From contig OZ242974.1 in assembly GCA_965211775.1 (NCBI GenBank), positions 248,001 to 312,000 on the forward strand: 64,000 nt of DNA. Reading direction: 5' to 3'. Shown here piece by piece: positions 42,083 to 50,540 of this stretch (position 1 is the first letter of the stretch; the number at the start of each line of letters is the position of its first letter). The notes beneath the pieces were generated by a model. That model was not told where the DNA came from and did not search any database. It was given only the letters and a program-made list of their open reading frames with translations. The position numbers and the translations under genes were made by a program. This DNA comes from Thiodiazotropha sp040506975. Its GTDB lineage: Bacteria > Pseudomonadota > Gammaproteobacteria > Chromatiales > Chromatiaceae.

Positions 42083-42495
42083 AGCATTGGGTTGCTACGG
42101 CTGCCTCCATCTTCAGCACGCACACCATTCGTGTACTGCTGGCAATGGCGCTTCTGGTGATCAGTTATCTCGCGTTCACGCCCCTGGATACCCCCGTCGT
42201 CGCAGAGTTCAATGACAAGCTGTCCCATATCGTGGCCTTTTTCGCGCTCGCCTTTCTGGTCGATTTTTCATGGCCGCGATCAAAATGGAATCCGGTGAAA
42301 TATCTACCGCTCTTCGGTTATGGTCTTTTCATCGAGGTAGTGCAAGCCTTCATGCCTCATCGTATATTCTCCACCTGGGATTTGCTGGCGGATATCCTGG
42401 GGCTGCTCATCTATCCACTGCTGTTACCGCTACTGTTACGGATCTCCCTGATCCAAGCACTGCGTAACGGCGCTTCCAGGAACCGCACACACTAG
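42079..42495 (+). CDS. VanZ-like membrane protein
   Basis: A protein of about 138 residues with four hydrophobic segments and the VanZ-like pattern FNDKLSHIVAFFALAFLVDF ... GLFIEVVQAFMPHRIFSTWDLLADILG. The last part, with E-x-x-Q and the DLLADILG segment, is typical of the family. The likely start is TTG 42079, which overlaps the purD stop and follows GGAAGGG. The biochemical role of VanZ-like proteins outside vancomycin clusters is unknown; the site next to purD suggests simple hitch-hiking on this operon. Confidence 0.75.
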   Translation: MKHWVATAASIFSTHTIRVLLAMALLVISYLAFTPLDTPVVAEFNDKLSHIVAFFALAFLVDFSWPRSKWNPVKYLPLFGYGLFIEVVQAFMPHRIFSTWDLLADILGLLIYPLLLPLLLRISLIQALRNGASRNRTH

Positions 42496-42717
42496 ACCAA
42501 TCAACTTCGATACACCTGAAGGGCCTGGGCTGTATTCTCACCCCAGAGTGCCAATTGGATCAGTACAAACAGGCCTTGAATAGTCTCTACCCGCCATCTC
42601 GATCAACAGCATATTTTCGATTTGGGTTATAGTTAATCTATATGTCAGTGGTAGTCGCCCGGTTGTTTTCAGACCCTTATCGTTCAGTACCACAACCAAT
42701 ACAGTGCTTCGTCTGTT

Positions 42718-45186
42718 ATGAGCAAAGTCAAACACAGTGCTTTCAAGTATGATTTTCTAGGCTCGGGTCCAAAGGACATCCAACGATCGGTCTCCAATCA
42801 CCTCGTCTACACCATCGACAAAGACCCCTACACCGCCACTGATCATGATTGGATGATGGCATTCAGTCATGTGATTCGTGACCGCCTGATTGAACGCTGG
42901 ATGGAGACCCAACGTAACTTTTACAGACACGACGCCAAGCGGGTCTACTACCTGTCGATGGAATTTCTTATCGGACGCAGTCTTATCAACAGCTTGTTGA
43001 ATATGGATATACACGACGCCTGTACCGAGGCCCTGCATAAACTCGGCATCGAACTTGAGCGACTACGCAACCTTGAGCATGACGCGGCGCTTGGCAATGG
43101 CGGACTCGGACGTCTGGCCGCCTGCTTTCTCGACTCCATAGCCAGTTTGAACATTCCCGGATACGGCTACGGTATCCGTTTTGAATATGGCATGTTCAGA
43201 CAGAAGATCGAAGACGGCTGCCAGGTCGAGCTGCCGGAAAATTGGCTGATACACGATAACCCTTGGGAGTTTCCCCGCCCGGAGGTCTCCTACCGGGTCC
43301 GCTTCGGCGGGCGGGTCATGGAGTATCAGGATACGACGGGCCGGCGCCATTTTGATTGGATAGAGGGTGACGTCGTGATCGCCCAGGCCTATGACACCCC
43401 GTTACCCGGTTATAAAAACGATACCGTCAACAATCTCCGACTGTGGAGCGCCAAGGCCTATGAGGACTTCGACCTAAACCGGTTCAATGAGGGAGAGTAT
43501 ACCGAGGCCGTCGTCGGCAAGACCCTGTCCGAGAACATCTCCAAGGTACTCTATCCCAACGACAGCTCCACCATGAACAAGCGCTTGCGGCTGAAGCAGC
43601 AATATTTTTTCGTCTGCGCCTCGCTGAAGGATATTCTACGCCGCTTCTTCACCGATCATGACAGTCTGAGCGAACTACCGGACAAGGTGGCAATCCAACT
43701 CAACGACACCCACCCGGCGATCGCCATCCCGGAGATGCTGCGACTGCTGATGGACAAGCACCTCCTCGAATGGCAACCCGCCTGGGAGATCACCACCCGG
43801 ATCTTCTCATACACCAACCACACCCTGCTGCCCGAAGCGCTGGAGACATGGCCGGTGGATATCTTCGAACAACTGCTGCCAAGGCACCTGCAGTTGATAA
43901 TGGAGATCAACCGGCGTTTTCTGCTGATGCTCGGCCACCTGCACCCGGGGGACATGGATATCCTGCGCCGCCTCTCCATCATCGATGAAAGCAACGGACG
44001 GCGAATTCGCATGGCCCACCTGGCGATCATCGGCAGTCACAAGGTGAATGGCGTCTCGGCTCTCCACAGTGAGCTTCTGCGCAAATCAACCTTTAAGGAT
44101 TTCGACAGCTTCTATCCCGGCAAGATCATCAACATCACTAACGGGATTACACCACGACGCTGGCTCTATCAATCCAACCGGGGGCTCTCAACACTGATCA
44201 GTGATGCCATCGGTCCGGAATGGATCAGAGACCTCAGCCAGATCAAACAGCTTGAATCCCTGGCCGAAGACAGTGCCTTCCAGGAGAAGTTTTACGCCGT
44301 TAAGCAGGCAAACAAACAACGCCTTGCCAAGTTGATCCTGTACTATTTGGACAGCAAGGTTGAATCAAACATGCTATTCGACGTACAGGTTAAGAGAATT
44401 CACGAATACAAGCGTCAACTGCTCAACCTTTTTCGCGCCATAGCCCTCTACAATCGCCTGCTGGATGATCCCAACGCCAATCACGTGCCACGCATCATCC
44501 TGTTCGGGGGTAAGGCGGCACCGGGCTATACCATGGCGAAACTGATTATCCGCCTCATCAATGATGTGGCCGACATCATCGACAACGACCCGGCTGTCAG
44601 CGATCGCCTGAAGATAATTTTCATCCCCAATTACGACGTCACCACCGCTTCGGATATCATCCCCGCGGCGGAACTCTCGCAACAGATCTCCACAGCCGGC
44701 GTGGAGGCATCGGGTACCGGCAACATGAAACTTGCCCTCAATGGCGCCCTGACCATGGGAACCATGGACGGTGCCAATGTAGAGATGCATGAGAATATCG
44801 GTGCCGATAATATTTTCATATTCGGTTTGACGACAGAAGATATTACAAGGCTTAATCGACAGGGATACCAGCCCCGGCGCTACTATGATTCGGATCCGGT
44901 ATTGAAACGTATCATCGATATGATCGCCAACGGCTTCTTTTCACCGGAAGAACCGGCACGCTATCGTATGATCACCGACAATCTTCTCAACAACGATCAT
45001 TTCAAGGTAATCGCCGATTTCAAGAGCTACCTTGAGGTAAGCGACCGGGCTGACCAGCTGTATCTCAACACCGCCGAATGGAACAGGCGGGCAATTCTCA
45101 ACACCGCCCGTATGGGCTATTTCTCCAGCGACCGCACCATCCAGGAGTATGCTGAAAAAATCTGGCATGTGAAGCCAATCAGATAG
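42718..45186 (+). CDS. glgP: Glycogen/starch/alpha-glucan phosphorylase
   Basis: GlgP releases glucose-1-phosphate from glycogen with a pyridoxal phosphate cofactor. The 822-residue product is of normal length, with NGGLGRLAACFLDS (about 125-138), QLNDTHPAIAIPEM, FGGKAAPGY and the PLP-lysine motif EASGTGNMKLALNGA (about 660-675). There are no other glg genes in the window. It converges on ptsI; HPr is known to bind glycogen phosphorylase in E. coli, so the proximity to an HPr cluster is noteworthy but unproven as a link. Confidence 0.96.
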   Translation: MSKVKHSAFKYDFLGSGPKDIQRSVSNHLVYTIDKDPYTATDHDWMMAFSHVIRDRLIERWMETQRNFYRHDAKRVYYLSMEFLIGRSLINSLLNMDIHDACTEALHKLGIELERLRNLEHDAALGNGGLGRLAACFLDSIASLNIPGYGYGIRFEYGMFRQKIEDGCQVELPENWLIHDNPWEFPRPEVSYRVRFGGRVMEYQDTTGRRHFDWIEGDVVIAQAYDTPLPGYKNDTVNNLRLWSAKAYEDFDLNRFNEGEYTEAVVGKTLSENISKVLYPNDSSTMNKRLRLKQQYFFVCASLKDILRRFFTDHDSLSELPDKVAIQLNDTHPAIAIPEMLRLLMDKHLLEWQPAWEITTRIFSYTNHTLLPEALETWPVDIFEQLLPRHLQLIMEINRRFLLMLGHLHPGDMDILRRLSIIDESNGRRIRMAHLAIIGSHKVNGVSALHSELLRKSTFKDFDSFYPGKIINITNGITPRRWLYQSNRGLSTLISDAIGPEWIRDLSQIKQLESLAEDSAFQEKFYAVKQANKQRLAKLILYYLDSKVESNMLFDVQVKRIHEYKRQLLNLFRAIALYNRLLDDPNANHVPRIILFGGKAAPGYTMAKLIIRLINDVADIIDNDPAVSDRLKIIFIPNYDVTTASDIIPAAELSQQISTAGVEASGTGNMKLALNGALTMGTMDGANVEMHENIGADNIFIFGLTTEDITRLNRQGYQPRRYYDSDPVLKRIIDMIANGFFSPEEPARYRMITDNLLNNDHFKVIADFKSYLEVSDRADQLYLNTAEWNRRAILNTARMGYFSSDRTIQEYAEKIWHVKPIR

Positions 45187-45334
45187 TTTTTAACTATACC
45201 GAGCCCAGCGAAATCACCGTCGGATATAGAATGGCGGCCGACAATATGAACAGGTGCAGCCAGAACCTGGCGGGCAGCTGATTGCCTATCCGCTGATGCG
45301 GATCACCGCCACCAAGCCGGAAGGCGGCGTTGAC

Positions 45335-47068
45335 TCAATCGAACAGGCTATCGAAATGCCCGCTGTCACCACTGGCTTCGAGCTGCCTGAAAAATTCTGC
45401 GGTACGCTGCTGCAATGTTGAGAGTGATGACTGCCTCACCAACTCCCTGGCTTCGAGCAGCGCGCTGGGCTGCATACTCAACTCGCGCAGTCCCATACCG
45501 ATCAATAGTCTTGCATAGCGGGGCTCACCCGCCATCTCGCCGCACATACTGACTGGAATTCCCGCCCTGTCGGCAGCATCGATGGTTCGCTGTATCAGAT
45601 AGAGCACAGAAGGGTGGAGCGGGTCGAAGAGGAAATTCACCTCCTCATCCATGCGGTCGACCGCCAGGGTATATTGAATCAGGTCATTGGTACCGATCGA
45701 GAGAAAATCGAGGTGGCGGGCAAAGCTGTCGGCCGCCAACGCCGCAGCCGGCACCTCAATCATCCCGCCTATCGGGATATCCGCATCAAAGGGCAAATCC
45801 GCATTGCGCAGCTCCTCCTTGGTCCTCTCGATCATCCGCAAAGCCTGCTTCAGTTCCTGGATCCCCGACAGCATCGGCAGCATCAACCTCACCGGCCCTT
45901 CGGCGGAGGCGCGCAGGATCGCCCTGAGTTGCGGTATGAACAACTCGGGCTCCTTCAGGCAAAGTCGAATCGCACGCAGGCCCAAGGCCGGATTGATAGC
46001 CGGCATACAGCCTGAGTCAGTGATACCGCCGGTGGTTTTATCCATACCCAAATCAAGGGTACGGATGGTGAGGGGGATACCGCCCAATCCCTTGACGGCT
46101 TCTCGATAAGCCTCCAATTGTTCCTCTTCCACCGGCGGTGTTGGCCGGTTCATAAAGAGAAACTCGGTGCGGAACAGACCCACACCATCTGCCCTGTTGT
46201 TGAGTGTGGTCTCAATATCTTCCGGCAGTTCAATATTCGCGTGCAAAAAGATCTGCTCACCATCTATCGTGAGTGCCGGCAGATCGACTCGGCGCCGCAG
46301 CTCCTCCTCTCTGAGACGCCTCTCCTCGATGCGGTGGCGATAATAGTCGAGGATTCGCGGTGTGGGGTCCGCAAGCACCACACCCTGCGCCCCATCGACC
46401 ACCAACTGTTCCCCATGCCTGAACAGAGAGGTTGCCTGGTGAATACCCACTACCGCGGGAATACCCAGGCTGCGCGCTAGAATCGCGGTATGAGAGAGAG
46501 GGCCGCCAAATTCGGTAACGAAGGCAACGACACCCTGGTTCTTCATCATGATGGTCTCGGCGGGCGTCAGGTCCTTGGCCACCACGATCCGCCCATTCAG
46601 ATCACTCTGTTGTTGCGGCTTGCCACCCGCAAGTACAAACTGCACCTGACCCACCACATGATCCACATCATCCTTGCGGGTTCGCAGATAGGGATCATCC
46701 ATCTCGTCGAACACCCTGACCAACTCATCCCTGCGCACCTTTAACGCCCACTCGGCACTAAACAGATTCTCCCTGATGAGATTGATCGTCGCCTGACTGA
46801 TGGCATAGTCCTCCAACATCAACAGATGGGTATCGATGAATTCACTGATATCCAATGCCGTATTGGTCGGTATCTGTTCGCGCACCAGACGCAGGTGGTT
46901 GCTGGTGATATGCAGGGCGTTTTCGAAGCGTTCGATTTCGCTCTGAATCAAATCCTCGCTGATCTCACGATGAATAACCTCCGGAATGCCCTGTTGCAGC
47001 AGATAGACATCACCTATCGCGACTTCACGGGAGGTGTTTATACCTATACCCTGGCAGGATAGCGTCAC
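45335..47068 (-). CDS. ptsI: Phosphoenolpyruvate-protein phosphotransferase (PTS enzyme I)
   Basis: Enzyme I moves phosphate from PEP to HPr. The 577-residue product has the phospho-histidine domain with FGGPLSHTAILARS (His about 193), the PEP-binding barrel with GVGLFRTEFLFMNR, and SMCGEMAG near the C-terminus. There is no GAF domain, so it is PtsI-like rather than the PtsP type that usually serves the nitrogen PTS. Its start overlaps the HPr stop by 4 bp. No sugar permease (EIIC) is nearby, which suggests a regulatory phosphorelay. Confidence 0.95.
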   Translation of the reverse strand: MTLSCQGIGINTSREVAIGDVYLLQQGIPEVIHREISEDLIQSEIERFENALHITSNHLRLVREQIPTNTALDISEFIDTHLLMLEDYAISQATINLIRENLFSAEWALKVRRDELVRVFDEMDDPYLRTRKDDVDHVVGQVQFVLAGGKPQQQSDLNGRIVVAKDLTPAETIMMKNQGVVAFVTEFGGPLSHTAILARSLGIPAVVGIHQATSLFRHGEQLVVDGAQGVVLADPTPRILDYYRHRIEERRLREEELRRRVDLPALTIDGEQIFLHANIELPEDIETTLNNRADGVGLFRTEFLFMNRPTPPVEEEQLEAYREAVKGLGGIPLTIRTLDLGMDKTTGGITDSGCMPAINPALGLRAIRLCLKEPELFIPQLRAILRASAEGPVRLMLPMLSGIQELKQALRMIERTKEELRNADLPFDADIPIGGMIEVPAAALAADSFARHLDFLSIGTNDLIQYTLAVDRMDEEVNFLFDPLHPSVLYLIQRTIDAADRAGIPVSMCGEMAGEPRYARLLIGMGLRELSMQPSALLEARELVRQSSLSTLQQRTAEFFRQLEASGDSGHFDSLFD

Positions 47069-47334
47069 TGATCCTCTCCGAACCGTTCGTTGATCAGAGA
47101 GATCAATGCCTGCATTGCCTCCTGCTCATCACTACCTTCAATCTCAAGATGCAATGTGGAGCCCTGATTGGCTGCCAGCATCATAACGCCCATAATGCTC
47201 TTACCGTTCACGCGCTGACCGTTACGATTCAGAAAAACATCACTCGAGAAGCTGTTGGCGCAGCTCACCAGTTTTGCCGCCGCGCGGGCATGCAACCCCA
47301 ATTTGTTTATGATTTCTATCTCTTTATCCAACAT
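47065..47334 (-). CDS. Phosphocarrier protein HPr (NPr-like)
   Basis: An 89-residue HPr. It has the active-site GLHARAA with His15 and, importantly, GKSIMGVMML with Ser46, the residue HPr kinase phosphorylates; hprK is present in the same cluster, so both phosphorylation states are likely. It takes phosphate from enzyme I (downstream gene) and passes it to the EIIA proteins encoded just upstream. It lies 8 bp after the EIIA-Man gene. Confidence 0.94.
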   Translation of the reverse strand: MLDKEIEIINKLGLHARAAAKLVSCANSFSSDVFLNRNGQRVNGKSIMGVMMLAANQGSTLHLEIEGSDEQEAMQALISLINERFGEDQ

Positions 47335-47342
47335 ACGCTTCG

Positions 47343-47741
47343 CTACTTATTAAGGGTTTCACAGCAGATTATTCCCTCTTTCCCGCCACTCACCGCCTTC
47401 TCGGTCAACCCGTCGAGGTCCATGGTTTGATAATTGAGGGTTCGTATCAGCATCGGCAGATTGATACCCGAAATCACATTTACCCGTCCCTTTTCCGCCA
47501 AACTGTAGGCGATGTTGCTTGGTGTGGAACCATACATATCGGTAAACACCAACACCCCCTGGCCCTGGTCCAACCGCTCGATCAACCCGCTGGCCTGTTG
47601 GACAAGTTTTTCCGGATTGCTGTCGATGCCGACAGGCAGAGTCTCAACAGCCAGTGGCGCACCTTCAAGCATCTTCCCCGCGGTCTCCAGAATCGCTTCC
47701 CCGATCCTGCTGTGAGTGATGAGCAGCAGGCCGATGGTCAT
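47343..47741 (-). CDS. PTS EIIA component, mannose/fructose type
   Basis: A 132-residue EIIA-Man domain: GLLLITHSRIGEAIL with the phospho-accepting His10, then VLVFTDMYGSTPSNIAY and the middle segment VNVISGINLPMLIRTLN. Stand-alone EIIA-Man proteins occur in permease-less proteobacterial PTS systems with regulatory roles. It overlaps the rapZ stop by 4 bp (ATGA), so the two are translationally coupled. Confidence 0.93.
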   Translation of the reverse strand: MTIGLLLITHSRIGEAILETAGKMLEGAPLAVETLPVGIDSNPEKLVQQASGLIERLDQGQGVLVFTDMYGSTPSNIAYSLAEKGRVNVISGINLPMLIRTLNYQTMDLDGLTEKAVSGGKEGIICCETLNK

Positions 47742-48604
47742 GACAGTTCCCGATGTCGGCTCATGACATCCAAACCCGCCTCAGAAAAGTGTTTTGCCAG
47801 CCGCTCCACTAAAAACACCGACCTATGCTGACCCCCTGTACATCCCACGGCAATAGTGAGATAGCTACGCCCATCCGCCTCGAATGCCGGTATCCAGCGG
47901 GCCAGAAAATCGATCATGTCGGAAAGCATCCCGGTCACCTCTTGATGAGCCGACAGATAGTCCGCTACCGGTGCCTCCATACCATTGTAGGCGCGGAGTT
48001 CCTCCTGCCAATAGGGATTCGGCAGACAGCGGGCATCAAACACAAAATCGACATCCCTGGGCAGACCGTGTTTGAAGCCGAAGGATTCAAACAGAATCGA
48101 GACCCTGCCCTCATCCCCCCCGATACGGTGTCGCACCAGATCACGCAGTTCATGAAGATTGGTATAGGTGGTATCGAGCCGCAGGTCCGCCGCTTCGATT
48201 ACTGGCGACAGTAACTCCCGTTCATAATGAATGGCCTCTGGCAGTGAGCGCTGTTCATTCGTCAAAGGATGTTTACGACGGGTCTCGCTGAAACGCTTGA
48301 TCAATGTATCGGCTTTGGTATCAAGAAACAGCATTTTACAGTCAAGCCCGCGCCGCCGGATATTCTCCACCATCTCCGGCAGCGTGGATAGCTGACCCGA
48401 CTGACTGCGGGCATCGATGCTCACCGCGGTCTTGTTGAAAATGGCCTCCGGATTGCCGATAAGATGATCAGCCATCGAGCTCAACAGCGAAATCGGCAGA
48501 TTATCGATGCAGTAATAGCCCATGTCCTCCAGGGTATGCAGGGCTATGGTCTTGCCTGAACCCGACATGCCGCTGACGATTTGCAGTTTGATCCCCTCGG
48601 GCAT
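47738..48604 (-). CDS. rapZ: RNase adapter protein RapZ
   Basis: RapZ is an RNA-binding NTPase that, in enterobacteria, guides RNase E to GlmZ and tunes glucosamine-6-phosphate synthesis. The 288-residue product has Walker A GMSGSGKT at residues 12-19, YYCIDNLPISLL, the FESFGFKHGLPRDVDFVFDA block and the C-terminal GCTGGQHRSVFLVERLA. It is 9 bp downstream of hprK, whereas in E. coli it lies after ptsN directly. Confidence 0.96.
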   Translation of the reverse strand: MPEGIKLQIVSGMSGSGKTIALHTLEDMGYYCIDNLPISLLSSMADHLIGNPEAIFNKTAVSIDARSQSGQLSTLPEMVENIRRRGLDCKMLFLDTKADTLIKRFSETRRKHPLTNEQRSLPEAIHYERELLSPVIEAADLRLDTTYTNLHELRDLVRHRIGGDEGRVSILFESFGFKHGLPRDVDFVFDARCLPNPYWQEELRAYNGMEAPVADYLSAHQEVTGMLSDMIDFLARWIPAFEADGRSYLTIAVGCTGGQHRSVFLVERLAKHFSEAGLDVMSRHRELS

Positions 48605-48613
48605 GGTTGTCTC

Positions 48614-49552
48614 TTATTGATCCTGATCGATATAGATCTGTTGACGATCGATGAAGTCCTGTGTGGCGTTATAACCATCAAGCATCAACATATGCTGCCG
48701 CACAGCAGTCTCCACCAGAATAGCCAGATTTCGACCGGCGGCTACCGGCAGACTCGTCTGCGGTATATCGACCCCCAGCATGGAGCGTGTCGAATGGCAA
48801 CCTTCGAGGCGGTCCATTTCGTGCAGTTTCTTGTCATCGAAGTGCAGCAGGTCAATGATCAAATGCAACTCTTTGTTGGGTTTTATTGCACTGTTGCCGA
48901 ACATGGCGCGAATATTAATCATCCCTAAACCGCGTACTTCCAGGAAGTCCTGCAACACCTTCGGACAACGGCCGATAAGCGTATTACTGGCGGACTTGTA
49001 GATCTCTGTTGCATCATCGGCGATCAGACAATGCCCCCGAGAAATCAACGCCAATGCGAGCTCGCTTTTACCGATCGCCGGATCACCGCTGAGCAATACG
49101 CCCCTTCCGAGGACTTCCATGTAGACCCCGTGCACCAGCAGTTTTTCTCCCACCGGTTGACTGAAACGTTCCAACAGGCGATTTATCACCTGATTGTCGG
49201 GTTGAGGGGTATAGAAAAGCGCAATACTCCTTTCCAGCGCCTGCTCCTCACATTCCTGAAGCGGTTTCAGTCCATCGGTGAATATAAGCGATGCGGGGGA
49301 GGCCTTGAACAGTACCTTAAGATAATCATGATAGACATCCTTTCTATCATTCAACAGATGTTCCCTTTCCGGTGGCCCTATAACCTGGATCTGATTGGGC
49401 CGAACCAGATTGAGGGGACCTGCTGGTGGCTTTCCATGTTGAGATTCAATATCCAGAACGATCTCAGTGTCGCCCCCTTCACCATTCCAGCTCAGCGAAA
49501 GCTCGCCGGCCAGCTCTTCATAGAGATCCCGAATGGTATAGATTGGCTTCAT
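48614..49552 (-). CDS. hprK: HPr kinase/phosphorylase
   Basis: HprK phosphorylates and dephosphorylates Ser46 of HPr in response to metabolites. The 312-residue product has the N-terminal DRTGG-fold domain, the catalytic HGVYMEVLGRGVLLSGDP region with Walker A GDPAIGKS (156-163) and the signature EVRGLGMINIRAMFG (about 200-214). The enzyme is standard in Firmicutes and occurs in a subset of proteobacteria beside regulatory PTS genes; enteric bacteria lack it. Its ATG abuts the ptsN stop (TAATG). Confidence 0.95.
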   Translation of the reverse strand: MKPIYTIRDLYEELAGELSLSWNGEGGDTEIVLDIESQHGKPPAGPLNLVRPNQIQVIGPPEREHLLNDRKDVYHDYLKVLFKASPASLIFTDGLKPLQECEEQALERSIALFYTPQPDNQVINRLLERFSQPVGEKLLVHGVYMEVLGRGVLLSGDPAIGKSELALALISRGHCLIADDATEIYKSASNTLIGRCPKVLQDFLEVRGLGMINIRAMFGNSAIKPNKELHLIIDLLHFDDKKLHEMDRLEGCHSTRSMLGVDIPQTSLPVAAGRNLAILVETAVRQHMLMLDGYNATQDFIDRQQIYIDQDQ

Positions 49553-50019
49553 TAAGAGGAGATTATAGCTTCCCTTTGCTGGATCAGTTGATAAAGATCT
49601 TGCGCAGTTGTCGCTTGCCTCAACTCACTGCAGAAATCGTGATCGTCAAACATCTGCGCCAGTTTGGCTAACAATTGCAGATGCTCATCGGTCGCCTCTT
49701 CCGGCACCAACATGGCGAAGGCAAGATCAACCGGTTGATTGTCGATGGCATCGAAATCGATTCCCTCCGGCAGCTGGACAAACGCCGCGAGCGCCTCGGT
49801 GATATGCGGCATGCGGGCATGGGGAAGCGCTATACCCTTGCCCAAACCGGTACTGCCCAGCCTTTCACGCTCAAGGAGTGCATCAAAAACCATATCTTGA
49901 TTGAGATCTGGAACAGCCTCGGCCAGTCGCTGACCGAGCTGTTCCAATACGCGCTTCTTGCTGGCCGCCTCCACATTGCAACCGATCCGTTCTTCCACAA
50001 GATAACCGTTTGGAAACAT
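49552..50019 (-). CDS. ptsN: PTS IIA-like nitrogen regulatory protein
   Basis: EIIA-Ntr, a phospho-switch that controls potassium transport, sigma-54-linked and other processes in gammaproteobacteria. The 155-residue product has the accepting histidine at GIALPHARM (His67) and a VDLAFAMLVPEEATDEHLQLLAKLA segment typical of the family. It follows hpf by about 30 bp and leads into hprK with a one-base overlap. Confidence 0.96.
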   Translation of the reverse strand: MFPNGYLVEERIGCNVEAASKKRVLEQLGQRLAEAVPDLNQDMVFDALLERERLGSTGLGKGIALPHARMPHITEALAAFVQLPEGIDFDAIDNQPVDLAFAMLVPEEATDEHLQLLAKLAQMFDDHDFCSELRQATTAQDLYQLIQQREAIISS

Positions 50020-50048
50020 GGAAACCTCGCCAGTTCAATCAGCCCGTA

Positions 50049-50369
50049 TTACTCAGACGCATATTTTACGCCGCTTCCGGCGCGATGACTTTTCATTTTC
50101 TCCTTGTGCTTCAGCACTTGTCTATCCAACCTGTCCGTAAGCAGATCTATAGCTGCATACATGTCTTCCTGTACAGAATCCGCATAAACACTCGCACCGT
50201 TCACTTGCATTGTGGCTTCTGCCTTCTGCCTCATTTTTTCCACACTCAGGATAACGTGTACATTTATCACATTATCGAAATGGCGCTCCAGGCGCTCAAA
50301 TTTACTGTCGACATAGCTTTTCAAGGCATTGGTTACATCCACATGATGACCGGTCACGCTAATTTGCAT
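50049..50369 (-). CDS. hpf: Ribosome hibernation promoting factor
   Basis: A 106-residue short HPF (YhbH type) that occupies the 30S decoding region in stationary phase and promotes 100S dimers. It starts MQISVTGHHVDVTNALKSYV and has the beta-alpha-beta layout with VHVILSVEKMRQKAEATM and YAAIDLLTDRLDRQV. It lies between rpoN and ptsN, the conserved position. The long C-terminal extension of the Gram-positive type is absent. Confidence 0.95.
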   Translation of the reverse strand: MQISVTGHHVDVTNALKSYVDSKFERLERHFDNVINVHVILSVEKMRQKAEATMQVNGASVYADSVQEDMYAAIDLLTDRLDRQVLKHKEKMKSHRAGSGVKYASE

Positions 50370-50540
50370 AATTTTCTCCTATCTTAGATGGGGTTACCCA
50401 TCACCCTGCCTGACATGACTAAATGGCGACAAACCACATTTACAGTATATGCTGTCTGGCAATCCTCATAAGCCTTGTGCCTGGTTGCATCCGCAAAGGG
50501 ATTACTGTCAACAGCCGGTGATCAGTCGCGCATTCAACTC

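Noticed and set aside
45187..45334. A 45-codon frame after the ptsI stop with a hydrophobic segment (FWLHLFILSAAILYP)
   Set aside because: It follows the TGA in frame, but no standard start codon lies between; it may be a small membrane protein but cannot be supported.
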